Shown: positions 1 to 14,403, counted from the stretch's first letter. The stretch: 64,000 bases of DNA from Sanghuangporus weigelae (GCA_033182465.1 CP137321.1:496001-560000); one strand, 5' to 3'. The notes: generated by a model not told the origin, from the sequence alone. Numbers and translations: made by a program.

Positions 1-1785
1 TCTGTCTATAGCCATAGAACTCGAGAGGTCGAGACCGATGGGAGTCAGTGTGGATCAATTCTGATCCTTCGGATAATGGGCATACCTAGCCCTAGCAGGA
101 TAAAAATAGATCAATATTGCTTGTCGACAAGTCCATAGAACTATCGGCATTATGATGGCGAAGACCCGAGTAGATGCCGCACAGCCGACCAACGACGAAC
201 GAGGCAAACAGACATACGGACGCGATCAATCAATCTTAATCCTGTATGTAAGAAGAGGTTCATAGCTTCAAGGTTCAGGGGGGGTTCCGCAACCGTACTT
301 CCCACCGCACCGCTTCTTCTTTCTTCACGACAAATCCCCAAAAAGGCAAGTCCAAACGAAGTTGGGGAGAAGAAGGAGCGTCAGTCGCCTTCATCAAGGA
401 GTACTACTCGTGCTTCTCTTCTATTCTTTAGCGGAGGCGCGGGAGAACCCCATAACTAGACCGTATTCGAGAAAATCGAACGTGCATGATCCGCTGCAAC
501 TCTGACGGATCCAAGTCAGGCGCTTGTAACAGAATAAGCGTAGTATGTTTATGCTTGAAGCTATGCACGGAGCATATGCATGTTGTGTTAGTGGATGGTT
601 TCCATGACATATCACGGCATAGCCTAACATTACCCTCTGTTTCTGAAGGACTCCGCGGAAATAACTCTTCACCATGTCCTTCCTGATTCACCGACCCAAT
701 CAGCTGCTAGTAGTCTACATACATAGAGAGGAGGTCGAAGAACAAAAGAAGTCATCTCTCAAAGCATAACAAAATCAAATTGCTGCTAGAACGCTAACAG
801 AATTCGAATCAGATCGATAAAAGAAATCAAGGTACTCGTAGGAGTCATAATCCAGAATAGCTTAATGTTATTATTAATAGGACTAGTAAACTCCATGGTA
901 AAGCGTACGTGCACGGATATCCGTGTTTGCGGGGGTCCGGTCCACGTTTATCGACGAGCGGGACATATTGATATTGATATTCTCTCAGGAGAAGGCCTGA
1001 GATTAGGAGTGCGGGCCCTCGCACACCCCGACGAGCCAAACAAAGCCCACGTTTGTCGTCATGCCCAACATGAGAATTATAACCCCGCGCTGCCGTACAC
1101 TGTGAAACGTTATCGGCGGAGTAGCGCACTCAGCCGTTCCAGCCGTCGTTCGGCCTCGGACCGGCAGAGGGGAGACAAATCACAGATCCAACCCACACTA
1201 TCAATATCAAATATTAATAAGGATACGTATGCTTCGAACAAAGGACCAAGAAAGGCAAAGAAGCAAGGAGACAAGCTTTCAGAGAAGCATCATGACAGGA
1301 GGACGAAAAGAGGAGTGATCTAAGGAAGTTAAGGGGCGGTTGGAGGCGCATGACACTAGTCCTAATTAGGGAATGCGAGTGAATATCGCATTATCAGGGA
1401 GGAGTAGGGAAGGCAAAGAAGGAAGGAGGAGGAGGAGCGGCCCGCGCCATCATGCCGGATTCTGGTTCCCTAAGCCGCCGGATGTGAGATTTCGGATTAG
1501 TCCAGGATGATCAGCAGACGTCCGCACTTTGTAAACTGCGATTACAGATTGAGAAAAGGAAACAGTAAGATACTCACTTGTTATCGGTAAGTATATTGAT
1601 CTTACCATACTTCACCTTACTTGTACAGTTACGTACGCTTCGAGAAGAACTAGAACCTCTTCGATGAGCAACGTATTCCGAAGTGGACGACGAATCAGAG
1701 AAGATCTGCACTTGAGATCTCTCTTCATTCTCTAACCTTGATTCAACTCCGTCCGAAAAGATGAAAAAGAAGGCGAGCGGAAATG

Positions 1786-1852
<67 letters not shown>

Positions 1853-2284
1853 AAAGAAAAGCATCCGTCACTATAACCAAATGATAGCGTTGAGACTGGG
1901 TTGGTTACTTCGACGTTATGATGATTCGGATGCCACGTTACGCCGCATATCGTGTAACCATACCGAAATCTGTGGAGCGTTGAAGAGCTGCGATCGGACC
2001 TTACTTGCAGCCAATTGAGTCGTTAAAGCCAAAGTGTTGGCCCTGATCTGCTTGTTCCTGATGTCCGTCTTCCTTCTTACGACATACAAATGTTGTCGGA
2101 ATATGATGTGGATTCAGACAATTCGTTCGGCACAAATGCGCCATTCGCGAAGGCAAGGCGACAGCCGTAGAAACAACTCCGAAGCAGATGACGTGTCGGA
2201 ATTACGGAAGAAGACGGCAATGAAGTAACATTTCTTTTCCAGCTTCCCATCTAAACGGAGGAAGACAAAATAAGAGGGAACCTA
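1..2284. other. no recognisable gene
   Basis: This stretch has only short open frames, none with a protein family I recognise, and the frames on the two strands overlap one another. It holds a GAAA microsatellite near 1.8 kb. I see no tRNA-like B box and no transposon ends. It probably lies between genes, beyond the 3' end of the NDUFA13 gene. Confidence 0.5.
1786..1854. repeat. (GAAA)n microsatellite
   Basis: About 17 uninterrupted copies of GAAA. The repeat alone produces artificial open frames on both strands (Lys/Glu/Arg-rich on plus, Phe/Leu/Ser-rich on minus), which should not be read as genes. Confidence 0.95.
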
Positions 2285-3824
2285 TCATATAACGACAATT
2301 CGCTCCTGTCCACGATACCGGTCGTTGTTGTAGACGCTCTTTCCGGGCTGAGCAAAAGCCAGACGCGATGACATCACATGAAAGAGACAGAAATAACTCA
2401 GTGTCAGCCAAGACGGCTCTTGTTTACGAGAAAAAGATATAACGGGAGAAGAGAACGCACCTCCCAACCAGGAACATCCTTCATGATCTCTCTCTCGCGA
2501 GCCAGCGCAGCTTGCTGACGTCGATACGCATCCCGGTCCCCCTCTGCGAGGAGCAGTGGCACTAAGTGCAATCTTGACCATACTTTTTCGCGCTGCAGCT
2601 CCCTAGAGACAATCCAATTGAGCGAATTCAGAGGAAAATGGGGTCAGTATGTGCGGGATGGATGATGAACAAAAGACGAAACGGAATCGAAGGGAAATAT
2701 TAGAAGGAAAATATATGGAGTAACATGATGCACGTCCAAAGAGGCAATGGAAGATTGTCCGCAAGATTTTGAGAGCCAGCAGATATAGAAGGTAGTACCG
2801 GGGCGGACAGCGTTTTGACGCCGTCTTGAGAAATGGAACTGTTCGATTCTGCATTCAAGGGCAGATGGAGGCAGTAAAGGTCACTATCCAGGCTGCCTTG
2901 CCTTTAGCGAAGTCCATGATGGAATGCACGACAGTTCGAGACCCAGAGGACAAACGAAATAGTTCCGCAGTCATCACCTCTAAATCGAAACATTGCTTCT
3001 TCCAAACCCAATGAAAGCTGAACAAGCTCCGTGTGCCGAACACGTCCGACTATCGTATTGCTCCAAACTCCGACGCCAATAGCCTCACGCTCCGCGTGGA
3101 ACGAGGCAGTACAGCGGGACCATGCAACAGGAGAAGAAGATTCTTCTCGGACCCCAGGCACAACGAGCAATCGGACTTGGTTCGATGAGGAGTGACATTT
3201 AGATAAGAAGGGCTTGATCAACATCAATGCGTCAGCAAAGCTTTGGGATTCGAGATCTACACTTAGGTTCTTCCGCAAATGGGAAAACCAGCATAAGCGC
3301 CCGATATCGCATAGATTGTTAAGAGAAGAGGGTCTCGTGGCCAAACGTGCTTCTATCTCGCCGGTTCGTTGTCCGAGTGCCTGGGTCTTGTCCTACTGCG
3401 TGAACGGAATGTCCGTCACATCGCTGTTGTCCGTGCCTCATCGGTATGCTGTCTGACGCGAATGGGTTGATGAAAGGCGGAGGAGTCCAAGTCCGGAAGA
3501 GAGTCTGACACGAAACGTGTGGAGAGTCTCGGGAAAAGAGTCGCGTCCATCCGAGTAGTAAAGTTCAACAAGATAGGACAGTAGGACACGCCGAAATACA
3601 GCAGACAAGGGTAATCAAAAGCGGAAAAGAAGGCAAGATAGCAAGATAGCAAAAAAACGAACGCAAGGCTACACTCACCGTCTCTCAAGGTTTCCTCGAC
3701 CGAGACGGTAAAATCCGAAAGCACATATACCGAAAACGCCAGCAACAATGACGGCGCTTGAAGGACCACGGAAAGGAAGGTTACGTTTGTATTTGATACT
3801 TTCAAAGCCGCCCGGAGGGGGCAT
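2285..3824 (-). CDS. NDUFA13: NADH:ubiquinone oxidoreductase subunit NDUFA13 (GRIM-19 family)
   Basis: Accessory subunit of mitochondrial respiratory complex I with a single membrane-spanning segment. Three exons join in frame: 3824-3679, 2602-2461 and 2347-2285, giving 116 residues. The start MPPPGGFESIKYKRNLP, the following hydrophobic helix (about residues 20-38) ending FGFYRLGRGN, and the later segments REKVWSRLHLVPLL and EIMKDVPGWE are hallmarks of the family, and the length is normal. An upstream in-frame ATG at 3896 would add 24 residues, but family homology begins at MPPPGG. The first intron (2603-3678) is 1076 nt, far longer than the 50-75 nt usual here. The second is 113 nt. The gene is divergent from the INO80F-like gene. 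The family assignment is firm; the exon borders are inferred from GT/AG sites and reading frame. Confidence 0.93.
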
Positions 3825-4355
3825 ATCCCTGATGAGTAGAGACAATGGACTGTCAGAACAGAACGAAAGAGAACAAGATTGGATGCTTGATGTCAACGCA
3901 CTGTCTGTAAGGTAGCGACACTGCAGACAAAGGTTGTGTCAACGCAGTGCAGATGAATGCGCGAATAACATGTTTTGCTCACTGATGGCCTATTGTTGTG
4001 TTGCTGTTGTCGTCGGCTGAGGGCAGAAGACGAGATGGAAGAGAGGGTGATGAGGATAGACGTGGGAAAGAGAGGTGAAGTTGCCAAATAAGGGCAAGAA
4101 ATGAGTGCCGTGCCGGAGAGATGCCGAAGATGGGATGAGAGGCAATGGAATTGGATTGAACCGGTACAATACAAGTCGTTCCGTTCATTTCGTTCTCGAT
4201 TGGCTAATCCCGGCTTCTTGCTTTACACACGCTCGCTCGTCCATGGTCCTTCATCTATCTTCTCATCCACCACCATCCATCCAATAATCTCATTCTTTTC
4301 TTGTCTCTCACATCGCCGTCCGAGTAATAATACGTAAAATAGTCGCTGTGAAGCA
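3825..4355. other. divergent intergenic region NDUFA13 / INO80F-like gene
   Basis: A 531-bp region between two genes read in opposite directions, so it should contain both promoters. It is pyrimidine-rich just upstream of the plus-strand start. I see no clear TATA box and no further gene. Confidence 0.5.
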
Positions 4356-6249
4356 ATGTCGCGCCAACCATCTCCTGGACTCGCCGCATCCACACAACAG
4401 ACAAGTTACTACCGTGATGCGCATGGAAACCCAATCGAAAAGTCCGGTCCTCAACTCAAAATCGTATATCGTGCCGGCGAAAACCAGGGTGCGCAACCTC
4501 AACAGGACGCATCAACACCAGTCCCTGTTGCCACGTCATCATCATCCGGACGCACAAGGAGTAAAGCATACCAAAGCGGTCCTGCCGCAGGCGCGGAAGA
4601 CGTCAAGTATGCTGCGAAGTATAGAGATCTCAAGCATAAAGTGAAAGAAATCGAAGCAGTGCGTAATTCTGGCCACACTTTATTAGAAATATATATAAAT
4701 GATATTCCTTGCCTACAGGACAATGATAGGCTCATGTTCAAGGTTCTGCAAGCAAAACGAAACATTCAGCGTGCAAAACTTGAACGAGCGTCAGTTTTTG
4801 TTGTCTAGACCTTCTCTTCAAACCTCAACTGATTTACCTTTTCTCACCCAATCACGTTACTCCACTCACAGAGTTCTCTACGAAAGGCTCGCTCAACTTC
4901 CTGCCTCTCCTCCCCAGGGAAATGTTCCTCTGCCTCCTCAACATGTAGTTCAACAACAGGTTCCTGCAGGAGGCTCAGTCCCTCGACACCAGGATGCTCA
5001 GCCATATGGTCAATCAGGACGTCATCAGCGCACGTCCGGACAGACCGCGCCTCACCACCATCATCATAGGCACCAGCAGCAGCCGATACAGCCAGCTCCG
5101 CCCTCGCATGTTTCCCCGCCTCAACACCATGTGCAGGCACACCATGTACATCATCCGACACGCGACGCGTCACATCCAGGCCAGCTCCCGATTACGCACG
5201 CACAACAAGTTGTTACGATATCAACTCCCGATGGTCCTTTGCGCGTGGTCGCAGGTCCCGACGGACGCCCAGTTACAACTGAGGACGGGCGAGTCATCCC
5301 AGCTCAAGATATTCATCAGCCCCCACCACCATCAGCGCCTGCCCCTAGAAAGCGTGGGGGTCGCGTGAGCAAGGAGGTACGTGAGTTGCGAGAACGAGAG
5401 GCGCGTGAGATGCGCGAGAGGGAGGAGATGGAGAGAAAACAAGCGATGCTTGCGACTGCAGGTCCTAACAGCGGACACCTGCTTCCAGGGATCGAGCCTC
5501 AACGTAGCTCGTCTGGTCATATGCAAGCTGTATCTCCTCCGCTTTCAGCTCAAGTGTCTGGTCATGTCGTGCCGATATCGAGTCGTGAACGAGACTGGGA
5601 GATTGAGCGTGAGAGCCGAGAGCGCGAGAGGATGCAGCGCCGAGAGGGACGCGAGGAGGAGCGTGAGCGGCACGGGCATCATGGGCACCATCATCATACT
5701 CATGCTCACAGTCACGGTCATCGGAATCATCAGGAGCGCATCAGCTCGCCACCACCTCCGGCTGAACAAACATCATCACCGCAAGTACATCGTTCTCACT
5801 CCCAGGCATCTCACGCGTCGTACCGTTCGTATCACAGTCACCACAGTCACCACATCCACTCACACTCTCACTCTGCAAGTCCTCTTTCTCCAGGAGGTTC
5901 TAGTTATCCAGCAACGCGTATTCACAATCATCAGCGCGTCGGCCCAGGATCGTACGTCTTACGGGACCGTGACCGCACTGACGTGCCGCCCACAGAATCC
6001 GCAGCAGCAGCGACTCCCATTCCGGCTACTCCTATGCAGAGTGACGATACGTCCACATCTGCGCCGACGCCTATTGCCCCTCCTTCTCGGGTACCGACTC
6101 CTCCATACCCATCACGTCCTGGAAGGGCAGATATTTACAACAACAACTCGTCACCTCCAGGTGAAGAGGCCGCAGCCACCGCAAAAATCGAGGCACGCCC
6201 AAGTGACGAAGGATCAGGCACAAACACTGGTTCTACGACGCCTACGTGA
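4356..6249 (+). CDS. INO80 chromatin-remodelling complex subunit F-like protein
   Basis: Likely nuclear subunit of the INO80 nucleosome remodeller. Three exons (4356-4658, 4719-4789, 4872-6249) give 583 residues. The conserved part is a short coiled coil at about residues 87-135, with KYRDLKHKVKEIEA, then LQAKRNIQRAKLERA, then VLYERLAQLP. It spans both introns and resembles the INO80F/TFPT domain. The rest is low complexity: Gln/Pro/His-rich, a basic APRKRGGRVSKE segment near the middle that could act as an AT-hook or nuclear signal, a charged Arg/Glu stretch, and two His-rich runs. The two introns have good GT/AG borders and restore one frame through the coiled coil. The domain match is from memory of the family pattern. 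A generic coiled-coil nuclear protein is the alternative. Confidence 0.75.
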
Positions 6250-9200
6250 ACCAGAAAAAAATCAATGAATGATGGACTGTTACTGGTTATTACTTTCTTG
6301 TTAGTCTTTTCTTGCGACCGGTGATTATGTGATATACATAGATTTTGTAGTTCTCAAGCTTTGTACGTGAGAAGTTATCTGATATGTCCGCTATGAATGC
6401 TTGCTATCCATGTCGCGTTTTCTCTGCACATATCTGTTGCCCCGTTGTTCCGTTCGTTTGATAAAAAATTGATCTTGGTATTGTGATCTATGTACCACTA
6501 TTTGTCCTTATTTACACAATAACAAGAATCCAAACGCGGTGTGGTGTGACAACTTCCATTATAGCCTAAGATCATCGTTCTTCCGACCAAAGATAGTTTC
6601 TCAGCGAATGTCGAGGGAGGCACAAATACGTACACGCAGATTTCTCGGAATCGGATACGGACTTGGAATCTAGATATGATTGGACCCGGATCGCTACTAC
6701 TGTCAATCGGACAAAAGAGCAATTAGGAGTCGGCTGCTGGACTCGGATGTACAGGAAGTAGAATACGTTAGTGTGGCGTAGAAATGTGTCCTCTGAGATT
6801 ACTATATCATATTGAACGTACAATCGAGTAACTAGCCAAAACAGGAGTTCTCGGTGCCAGAGAAGCTCTTGTTGGAGTAAAGAGAAAGACGGTTTCTGTG
6901 AAGGGTCCCAGTAAACAGGAGTAAAAATGTACGTCCACCTGCTACTACAATGCAGCGCAGAACTGTATGTATTGGAATTAGGAAGTAAGAATGACGGGGT
7001 AGGAGAAAGGGGGTCTCGGGAAGGAAAGACTCAAAGAGAAGGAAAGGAAGACGATCATTCCCTCTTTAACGCATCACAGCCCCACCGGGCCTATCTATCT
7101 CATCTTCTCATACGCGCATATCCGACCTCACGCCAAAGTCGCCGATCGAACCCCGGGTATTCTCCGGCCTCTTTGCCGCCGAGCGTTGATGGTGAGGAAG
7201 AAGCACGCGTGGAGCGTACGTACGTGAATGAATATGAGCACCTTGTTTGTCCGACCCTGGATTATCACTCGTTAGGCCGAGTCAATGCCGTCAAAGCGTC
7301 CGTCGGGACGTCATCGTCGCCCGTCTAGATTCACGCTGTCAGAATTTATGGGATGGGATGGGATTGTAATGCATTTGACGCATTTGTGTGCTTCGGCAAA
7401 GGCTGTGCAGCTGTCAGTTGTATTGAAAACAATACCTTCGAGCTCTTGGGAGGGAACAAAAGCTCGGTGTGGAATGTCTGCGGCGCAAGTGATTGTGATT
7501 GCGCCGCAGACCAGGAGGACGTCGTTGATAGCATGCTAACAACTTGATTCTTCTGGAAGCAATGCCTTTGCGGGGCTTTATCTGAAAGCAAGCCCCTTTG
7601 TCACAACCTGCCTCTGTGTACTTACCCTCGCTTGAGAAATGGTCTGCGAGTGACCAATGATTGAGAAACGGCTACAGTGGGTTAGTTAGAACGTTAAGAT
7701 GGGTCTTGAACAGCGTATAGGAGGGGATCCGCGACAGACTTGCTCTCACCTACTTTCGCTAGTCCAAGTACTGAACAAAGAACGCGTACACGCGTGAATA
7801 GTAACAAGAGTCCTCGGTGTACGGAGATTTGATAGTGACAAGATAGTATTCCGGATCTTTTTTTTTCGTCCCACTCGTTCCCTTCGCGAATAACTTCACA
7901 GAGTCACCGGCGGTATCTAGCCGTGGTGTTGTAACACCGTGAGAGGTGCTGCGATATCTCAGCTCAAGTATGAATATCTGAGCCCTAGCATTCGAGAGAT
8001 TAAAGACGGTGGCCGAGGGTCCTCGAAGTAGATCCATAGTTGTGACTGAAGAAATTCCAGTACCGTCTGTACCGAAGCATAGGCGCCTTCGTGGCGACAA
8101 AAGAAAGAAGATCTAAGCGCCGTAGATCTCGATGACCTCGATTGAGATAGATAGTCATGTCGAGGATCCTCGGGTGTGATATTGATATGAAATGCAGGCA
8201 GTGTATGATGTGCTGCTTCAAAAGAGTGCTAATGCAAACTAAAACGTGTCGAATCAGAATTTGCGTAAATGTGATATGCTTTGTACTCTCAATTTGGCTT
8301 GGAAGAATCATTGCATTGCGCTAGGGTCAACGGTTTTGCTGACTTATGGCTGATTGCGCCGCAGGTACGTCAAAGCCCGGCGCGTCACAGGGATGAAATA
8401 CAAGAAAAACCAAATCAATGGCATGTTGTGAGAGTAAATTGTTCACGACTTATCTCACTGCTTTTCCTCTTTCCTTTATTGTATATGTTCCCCGCTCACG
8501 AACGGCACGGAGTTCCTGCCTAAACGTGGCGAAAGGTCATTAATCTGTCCAATGGTCATCGCAAGGATGACTCGACTCACCTGGAATATACCGCGCCCGA
8601 GCGCCGGAATCCATAGGGTAATAGTGATCGGACTGATGCGTTTGATATTATTCTCTCTTAGACTCGGTTTATTCAGGAAACCTGTAAGGAATGTCTCCAA
8701 AAGCGTATCCTAGCAAGTGACTCGGTCCCTATCCCATGAACTAAGTTCTCGATGGAATTCGACTTGCCGGCGGAATCAATTTCACACCAAGTGCGTGTTC
8801 TTCGGCTTAGGTCAGGGGGTGCATTTAAATCGGCAAGTTGAAAGCCTTGGTTATGATAATCTCCGAGTAAAGTTCTTCGTTTTATGCTGCAATTCCGAAG
8901 GAGTCGCGTTGACTGGTGGTTAGGATGTATCGAACACCGCTGGGTGCACAGTGCACCCGATTTTCACAGTACACATAGAAATGAAGATGGAGCCATCACA
9001 TAGTTCTAAGCTCTTCGCCGGTCGCATAGCTGTCGTGGCAGCCATCGAGTGACTCCTCGGAGGAAGGCTACTGCGTATTGCACCATAATTTAAGAAGTGT
9101 TGAAAGCGGCGCCCGAGAATACATTGACAGGCTGTTCTCCGCCAAATTTGGTGCACGAGCTGTTTTCGCCTACATAAACACATAACCCGGAGTAAGTCAT

Positions 9201-10358
9201 CTCGCCCTAACAATTCCGTCCCAAATTGAACCAGATACCATGTTTGGCATCAACGAAAGGCCAACGGGAAAGTTGCTCCTGAGAATACGTTGCAAGAGGG
9301 TCTCCGTCACTCTTGAACCTATACACCTGTCCCGGCCAAATGGACAGGAGAAGAAACTAGACCCATTGTTCTGATCAAAAATGGACTGGGCGGCTGTTGG
9401 TGATGCCGGTAGTCGACGTGCATAGACGCGCAGCGAATACAACAGGACACCGTCATAACGTAACTTTACACCCTGGGCTGATGGCGGAAAGGCAATCATC
9501 CGAGGAACAACAGCCTCGAATTAGAACACTGTTACGCGTACTGCCCAAGTAGTCGCGGCATCAAAACCGACCTTGCCCATACACAAAAGGCTGTGCATGC
9601 CGAAATATCAAGTTGCATGCCGAGAAATGCATAGTTCCAATCCAGTATCCAGTGACAGCTGTAGGCGCATATCGAGGGTTTGATCATATACAGCGGCGTT
9701 CTAATACAATTGTGGCAACTCGGACCAACACGAAAGAAGCTCAGCAGCTGGGAATGTTGGAGACATGGAATACGCCGGGACACGGAGAATGTCTAGCACA
9801 TATAGTAACGAGTCATCGCGGCAGCATTTGATCGGTCTCCAGAAAGAAGAAATAGATCAATTCAGAATACTTTTCATCGCCCCGACTGGGAACCTAAGAC
9901 ATGGATTAAGTGGTATGAATGATAGCTAAGAGCGGGAACCCACGCAAGACGCCGTCTCCAAACATCAAAGTGCACGACTCTTCGAATGGGGTTGATTCAG
10001 GTCGGTCTTCGAAATGAACTTCCATTGCATAGACAATTATCTAAATCATCGTGCATACCATGGCTCTGGAAAGTAAATTAGAAGCGAGCGCCGCCTTCAG
10101 TGTTAAGTCCGCTGAAAGCCGGAGGACAAAGTCCAATAGATTGACCACCGAAACTGAATGTTAATCGAAGGGATGACAGTAGAGGTACGCTACATGATAG
10201 GAATGATAGGATGGGTTACGACGGGCCTAAAAAAGGCGGAGAGAGACAGGAGAATATCATCAGTGCGAAGCCGTACGAGACCAGCGGGCGCGAACTCGCC
10301 TTCATCACATCTACTTCGATCGGTGACGTGAACGATCCGAAAAGATAATGGGGACCTC
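6250..10358. other. 4.1-kb gene-poor region
   Basis: After the polyadenylation region of the INO80F-like gene (AT-rich, 6300-6500) I recognise no gene on either strand. Open frames are short, up to 133 codons, without family motifs. A few short palindromes occur, for example GGGTGCAC/GTGCACCC near 8940. It may hold decayed mobile DNA, but I could not identify reverse transcriptase, transposase or terminal repeats. Confidence 0.45.
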
Positions 10359-10940
10359 TCAAGCTCTTGTGATAGGACGGACGTTGTATTCTCGCTTCAG
10401 AGACTCGAATTCATCGTCCTTGGCTTTATATTGGGCTAGAAGATTCGCCACAACTTTCTTTATCTAAAATAATCAATTAAAGCGAGTATGATGAAATTAC
10501 ACTGCGCAAAATGTTACCCCTTCTTTGTTCGTCTGGAGTGCTGGAACAACATCTTTAACCGTTCGTTCGACCAGAACTCCGCCGACCATCCGAAAACATT
10601 TTCGTTGAGGGTCCGATTGTAAAGCTTCGTTTAATGTGGACAGTACGAGTCTCCAATGCATTGAGCAAAGGTCAGAACACAAGAACGATGAAAGCATTGA
10701 AAAGTTTACTCACTCATGCTCTTCCGCCTCCGATTCTAATTCACCGATTTTTGTGGCGAGAGCCTGAAGTTCATTTTGCAGACGTGACAGTGTTTGTTGA
10801 AGCTCTAGATTTTGTTCTAGTCAAAGATCTGATCAATGTCAGTATTTTGATATGCCAAACATACCCTGTGCACCGAGAATCTTGGCCGACGCCTTTCCCT
10901 TTGACTGTGAGCCCGATACTGAGGCTGCTGTTGTAACCAT
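10359..10940 (-). CDS. PFDN2: prefoldin subunit 2
   Basis: Beta-type subunit of the cytosolic prefoldin hexamer, which passes nascent actin and tubulin to the CCT chaperonin (yeast GIM4). Four exons (10940-10865, 10816-10714, 10650-10518, 10463-10359) give 138 residues, the usual size. The central block RKCFRMVGGVLVERTVKDV followed by LPALQTN-like sequence is the family signature. Coiled-coil arms flank it: ELQALATKIGELESEAEEH before and IKKVVANLLAQYKAKDDEFE after. The start was chosen because it opens the frame MVTTAASVSGSQSKGKASA. An earlier ATG at 11010 lies in another frame and could be an upstream ORF. The gene is divergent from NDUFS8 with only 141 bp between start codons. Confidence 0.94.
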
Positions 10941-11081
10941 CGGTGAGTTTGCGAGTTTCGTTTTCGGCGCGATGCGATTGGTTACTGGTCTCTGCATTAC
11001 ATAACGTCATTTTCGTCCCGACTTTGAACGCGGGTCCGTCGTCAAATGCCAGACTCCATCACTCGTTGACTGTCGACCACC
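10941..11081. promoter_or_regulatory. shared divergent promoter PFDN2 / NDUFS8
   Basis: Only 141 bp separate the two start codons, so the core promoters and leaders of both genes must overlap. No TATA box is evident, consistent with constitutive housekeeping expression. Function is inferred from geometry. Confidence 0.6.
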
Positions 11082-12077
<996 letters not shown>

Positions 12078-14403
12078 TAAAGACGAAGTAAAATTCTGCT
12101 CGGCGGGCTACTCTGAGCATGTATATGTTCAATAAAACGTTTATGCTCTATTTTATTGCGTTTAACGGATAAAATGAACATCTAATACTCCGAAAGTAAT
12201 CTGCTGCCTCGAAACTTACAGACGAACCGTCACGGGGCCTGATCATCGTACCTGATTTGCTATTTTTCTGTCATTACATTGCCGGTCAAGAATCGATATG
12301 AGGGAGGCTCACGACTGGGCTTTTTCACGAAGGTTAGAAGCCCACGCGTGACGTGGCAACCGAGTAGATGCCACTGCGGGACGTTGGTTTCGTGGTTTCG
12401 ATTCGTAGGCCGCAATGAAGACTGCCGTACTTGAGGATTTTCTATGAAGTCGTTGCGTCCTCCGACGGAAACGTTATCAGAAGACTTGCCATATCTCGCT
12501 GGTCGTCTCCCCGACTAACTCAATCCCGAGTGAATAAAGATTTGATAGCATCGAGATACGGTTGACTAGCATGGATGTAGGTTCGATGTTTGAATTGGGG
12601 ATAAGTCGGACGTGACCATGGTTTAGATGAGACCTGCCACTTTATTCTAAGAAATATAGAAAGGTGCGATGTACGTGACTCTACGAATGCGAAGAAAATA
12701 ACATGCCGTTGAATAGGTCGGTTCATCTGGCTAAGCTCTGCAAATCAGATTCAGACAATGCTCAAAGGAGCACATGCAAAATGTCTAGATTTTAGACAAG
12801 CCCACCGGTCCCATCGATTCTGGCCTCTGCAAGTCGCTCACGGTAAATGAATGTCAACCCAAAACATGGGGGAAGTTGGTTCGAGCATAGCATTCTGCGA
12901 CAGGAAGGGGAAATCAAAAGCTGAAGCAAATCTTATTCTTCTTAATGAATTGACTGCGCACTCGCATGAAGCTATTTAGAGCGCATCTTGCGACTGCCGG
13001 TATATAAACAGCAGAAGACTGTTGAATTAGAAGATTTCCAGAACTATAGCTGTGGCCATTCTTCGCCCAACAAAAACGGCTTTGGATATCAAATCAGCTA
13101 TCGGATTTGCAAACTGAGAACAATAAACATGAAATATATGGACGAAAATGGGAATTGTGGCGTTGCGATAAGTAACTGACACGGATTGGATTCATCAGCA
13201 CCGGTACCTACGGCATGTATCGCGGATAGAAAGGCTGATATAGACCTAGGTGTTTTCATTAAAGCCTTCCTTAATCCGGTTTCTGAACAAACAAATGCAA
13301 AATGGGACGAATGGAAGAAGATCAGATTGGGCATATAGGGGTGACGATGACATACTTTGCATAGAACGTAATTGATGGAATCTGGGAATCCACGATACAT
13401 CTTTAGATCTTGCGAGAGCTATTCCGCAATATGTTGCATTGCTGAGTATGACGAGAGCCCATAGCCGGCTGAAATGAACATTACGATGCCGTTTGAGCAC
13501 GACTACATAGTCAATGCAGACCACAACCGGCAAGCACTGCGTGGAGAACTTGAACCGATAGATTCTTCAAGCGCCAAGGAAGCACTACCAATTGGTCGAG
13601 ACCACGTCCAAGTGACCAACTTTATATTGAACTTCTCTTCTGCTTTCTTGATACTCCGAACTGGAAGTCGTAAAGAACTGGGATGGACCGGTCTCCGACA
13701 TTTCAGAATGTGGTCGAGGCCAGTTCGCAAGTCATGACTGATGATGAGATCCATAGACAAATAGACAATGACTTTCCCAGGCGAACTAAACTCAACAGGA
13801 ATACTCACCGAGAATCCAAGGAGACATAGACGAGATAACGAATGTAATCTCGGTTTCAGGTAAACACCTGTGTGTATCGTAATGGATGAGTCGAGACATT
13901 ATCATCTGAACTGTTGTTTCGTCGCGTGTTAGATTGACACGTACGAAGAATCGTGTGCCAGTATGCGAATTTCCTGCTAGTGTTGTTTTCGAAATGAATG
14001 TCATCCGTTGATCCAGGGACGTGTGTTGAGCGTCGTACGAAATATTGTTTCTCCTTACTATCGTCTGGCATTAGTAGCAATCTCGAATGGTCGCCAGCAT
14101 CTGATGGCAAAATTGGGTTTCTTTAACAGCCACTGAGAGTTTGCTGAAGGACTCGCAAGATACGCGGTTAAATCTACGTAGATGGCGTAGATAGCATACC
14201 TGAAATATACTATCGTATAGTGTTGTTTCATACCGAGGTTCAATCACGTAGTGTGACATGACGCGTTCGTCCGCGTTCGTGACGTTCCCCACATTTTGGA
14301 CGCTCTTCTCAAATTGAATCTTTAGTGGTCCTTCAGCTTCCTACAGAGTACACGGCCTCGCGCGTTTATTCGTGTCTTTAAACCAAGTTCATCAGAATAA
14401 TAG
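12078..14403. other. 2.3-kb region without recognisable gene
   Basis: After the NDUFS8 terminator region I find only short, overlapping open frames with no family features on either strand. No repeats with clear terminal structure were seen. Confidence 0.45.

Noticed and set aside
1574-1864. Phe/Leu/Ser-rich open frame on the minus strand
   Set aside because: It is a translation of the GAAA microsatellite, not a protein.
2904-3344. 146-codon ORF within the NDUFA13 intron
   Set aside because: No family features and no supporting splice sites found. Kept only as a remark on the long intron.
5381-6268. 295-codon plus-strand ORF inside the INO80F-like gene
   Set aside because: Alternate frame of the same exon. 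The other frame has the coherent His/Pro-rich protein joined to the coiled coil.
7140-7165. GGTTCGAT-like sequence on the minus strand, considered as a tRNA B box
   Set aside because: The B box is incomplete (GATCGG in place of GANNCC) and no cloverleaf or A box fits upstream.
7346-7591. Cys-containing short ORFs on both strands near 7.4 kb
   Set aside because: Considered as a small secreted cysteine-rich protein, but there is no signal peptide and the cysteine spacing fits no family I know.
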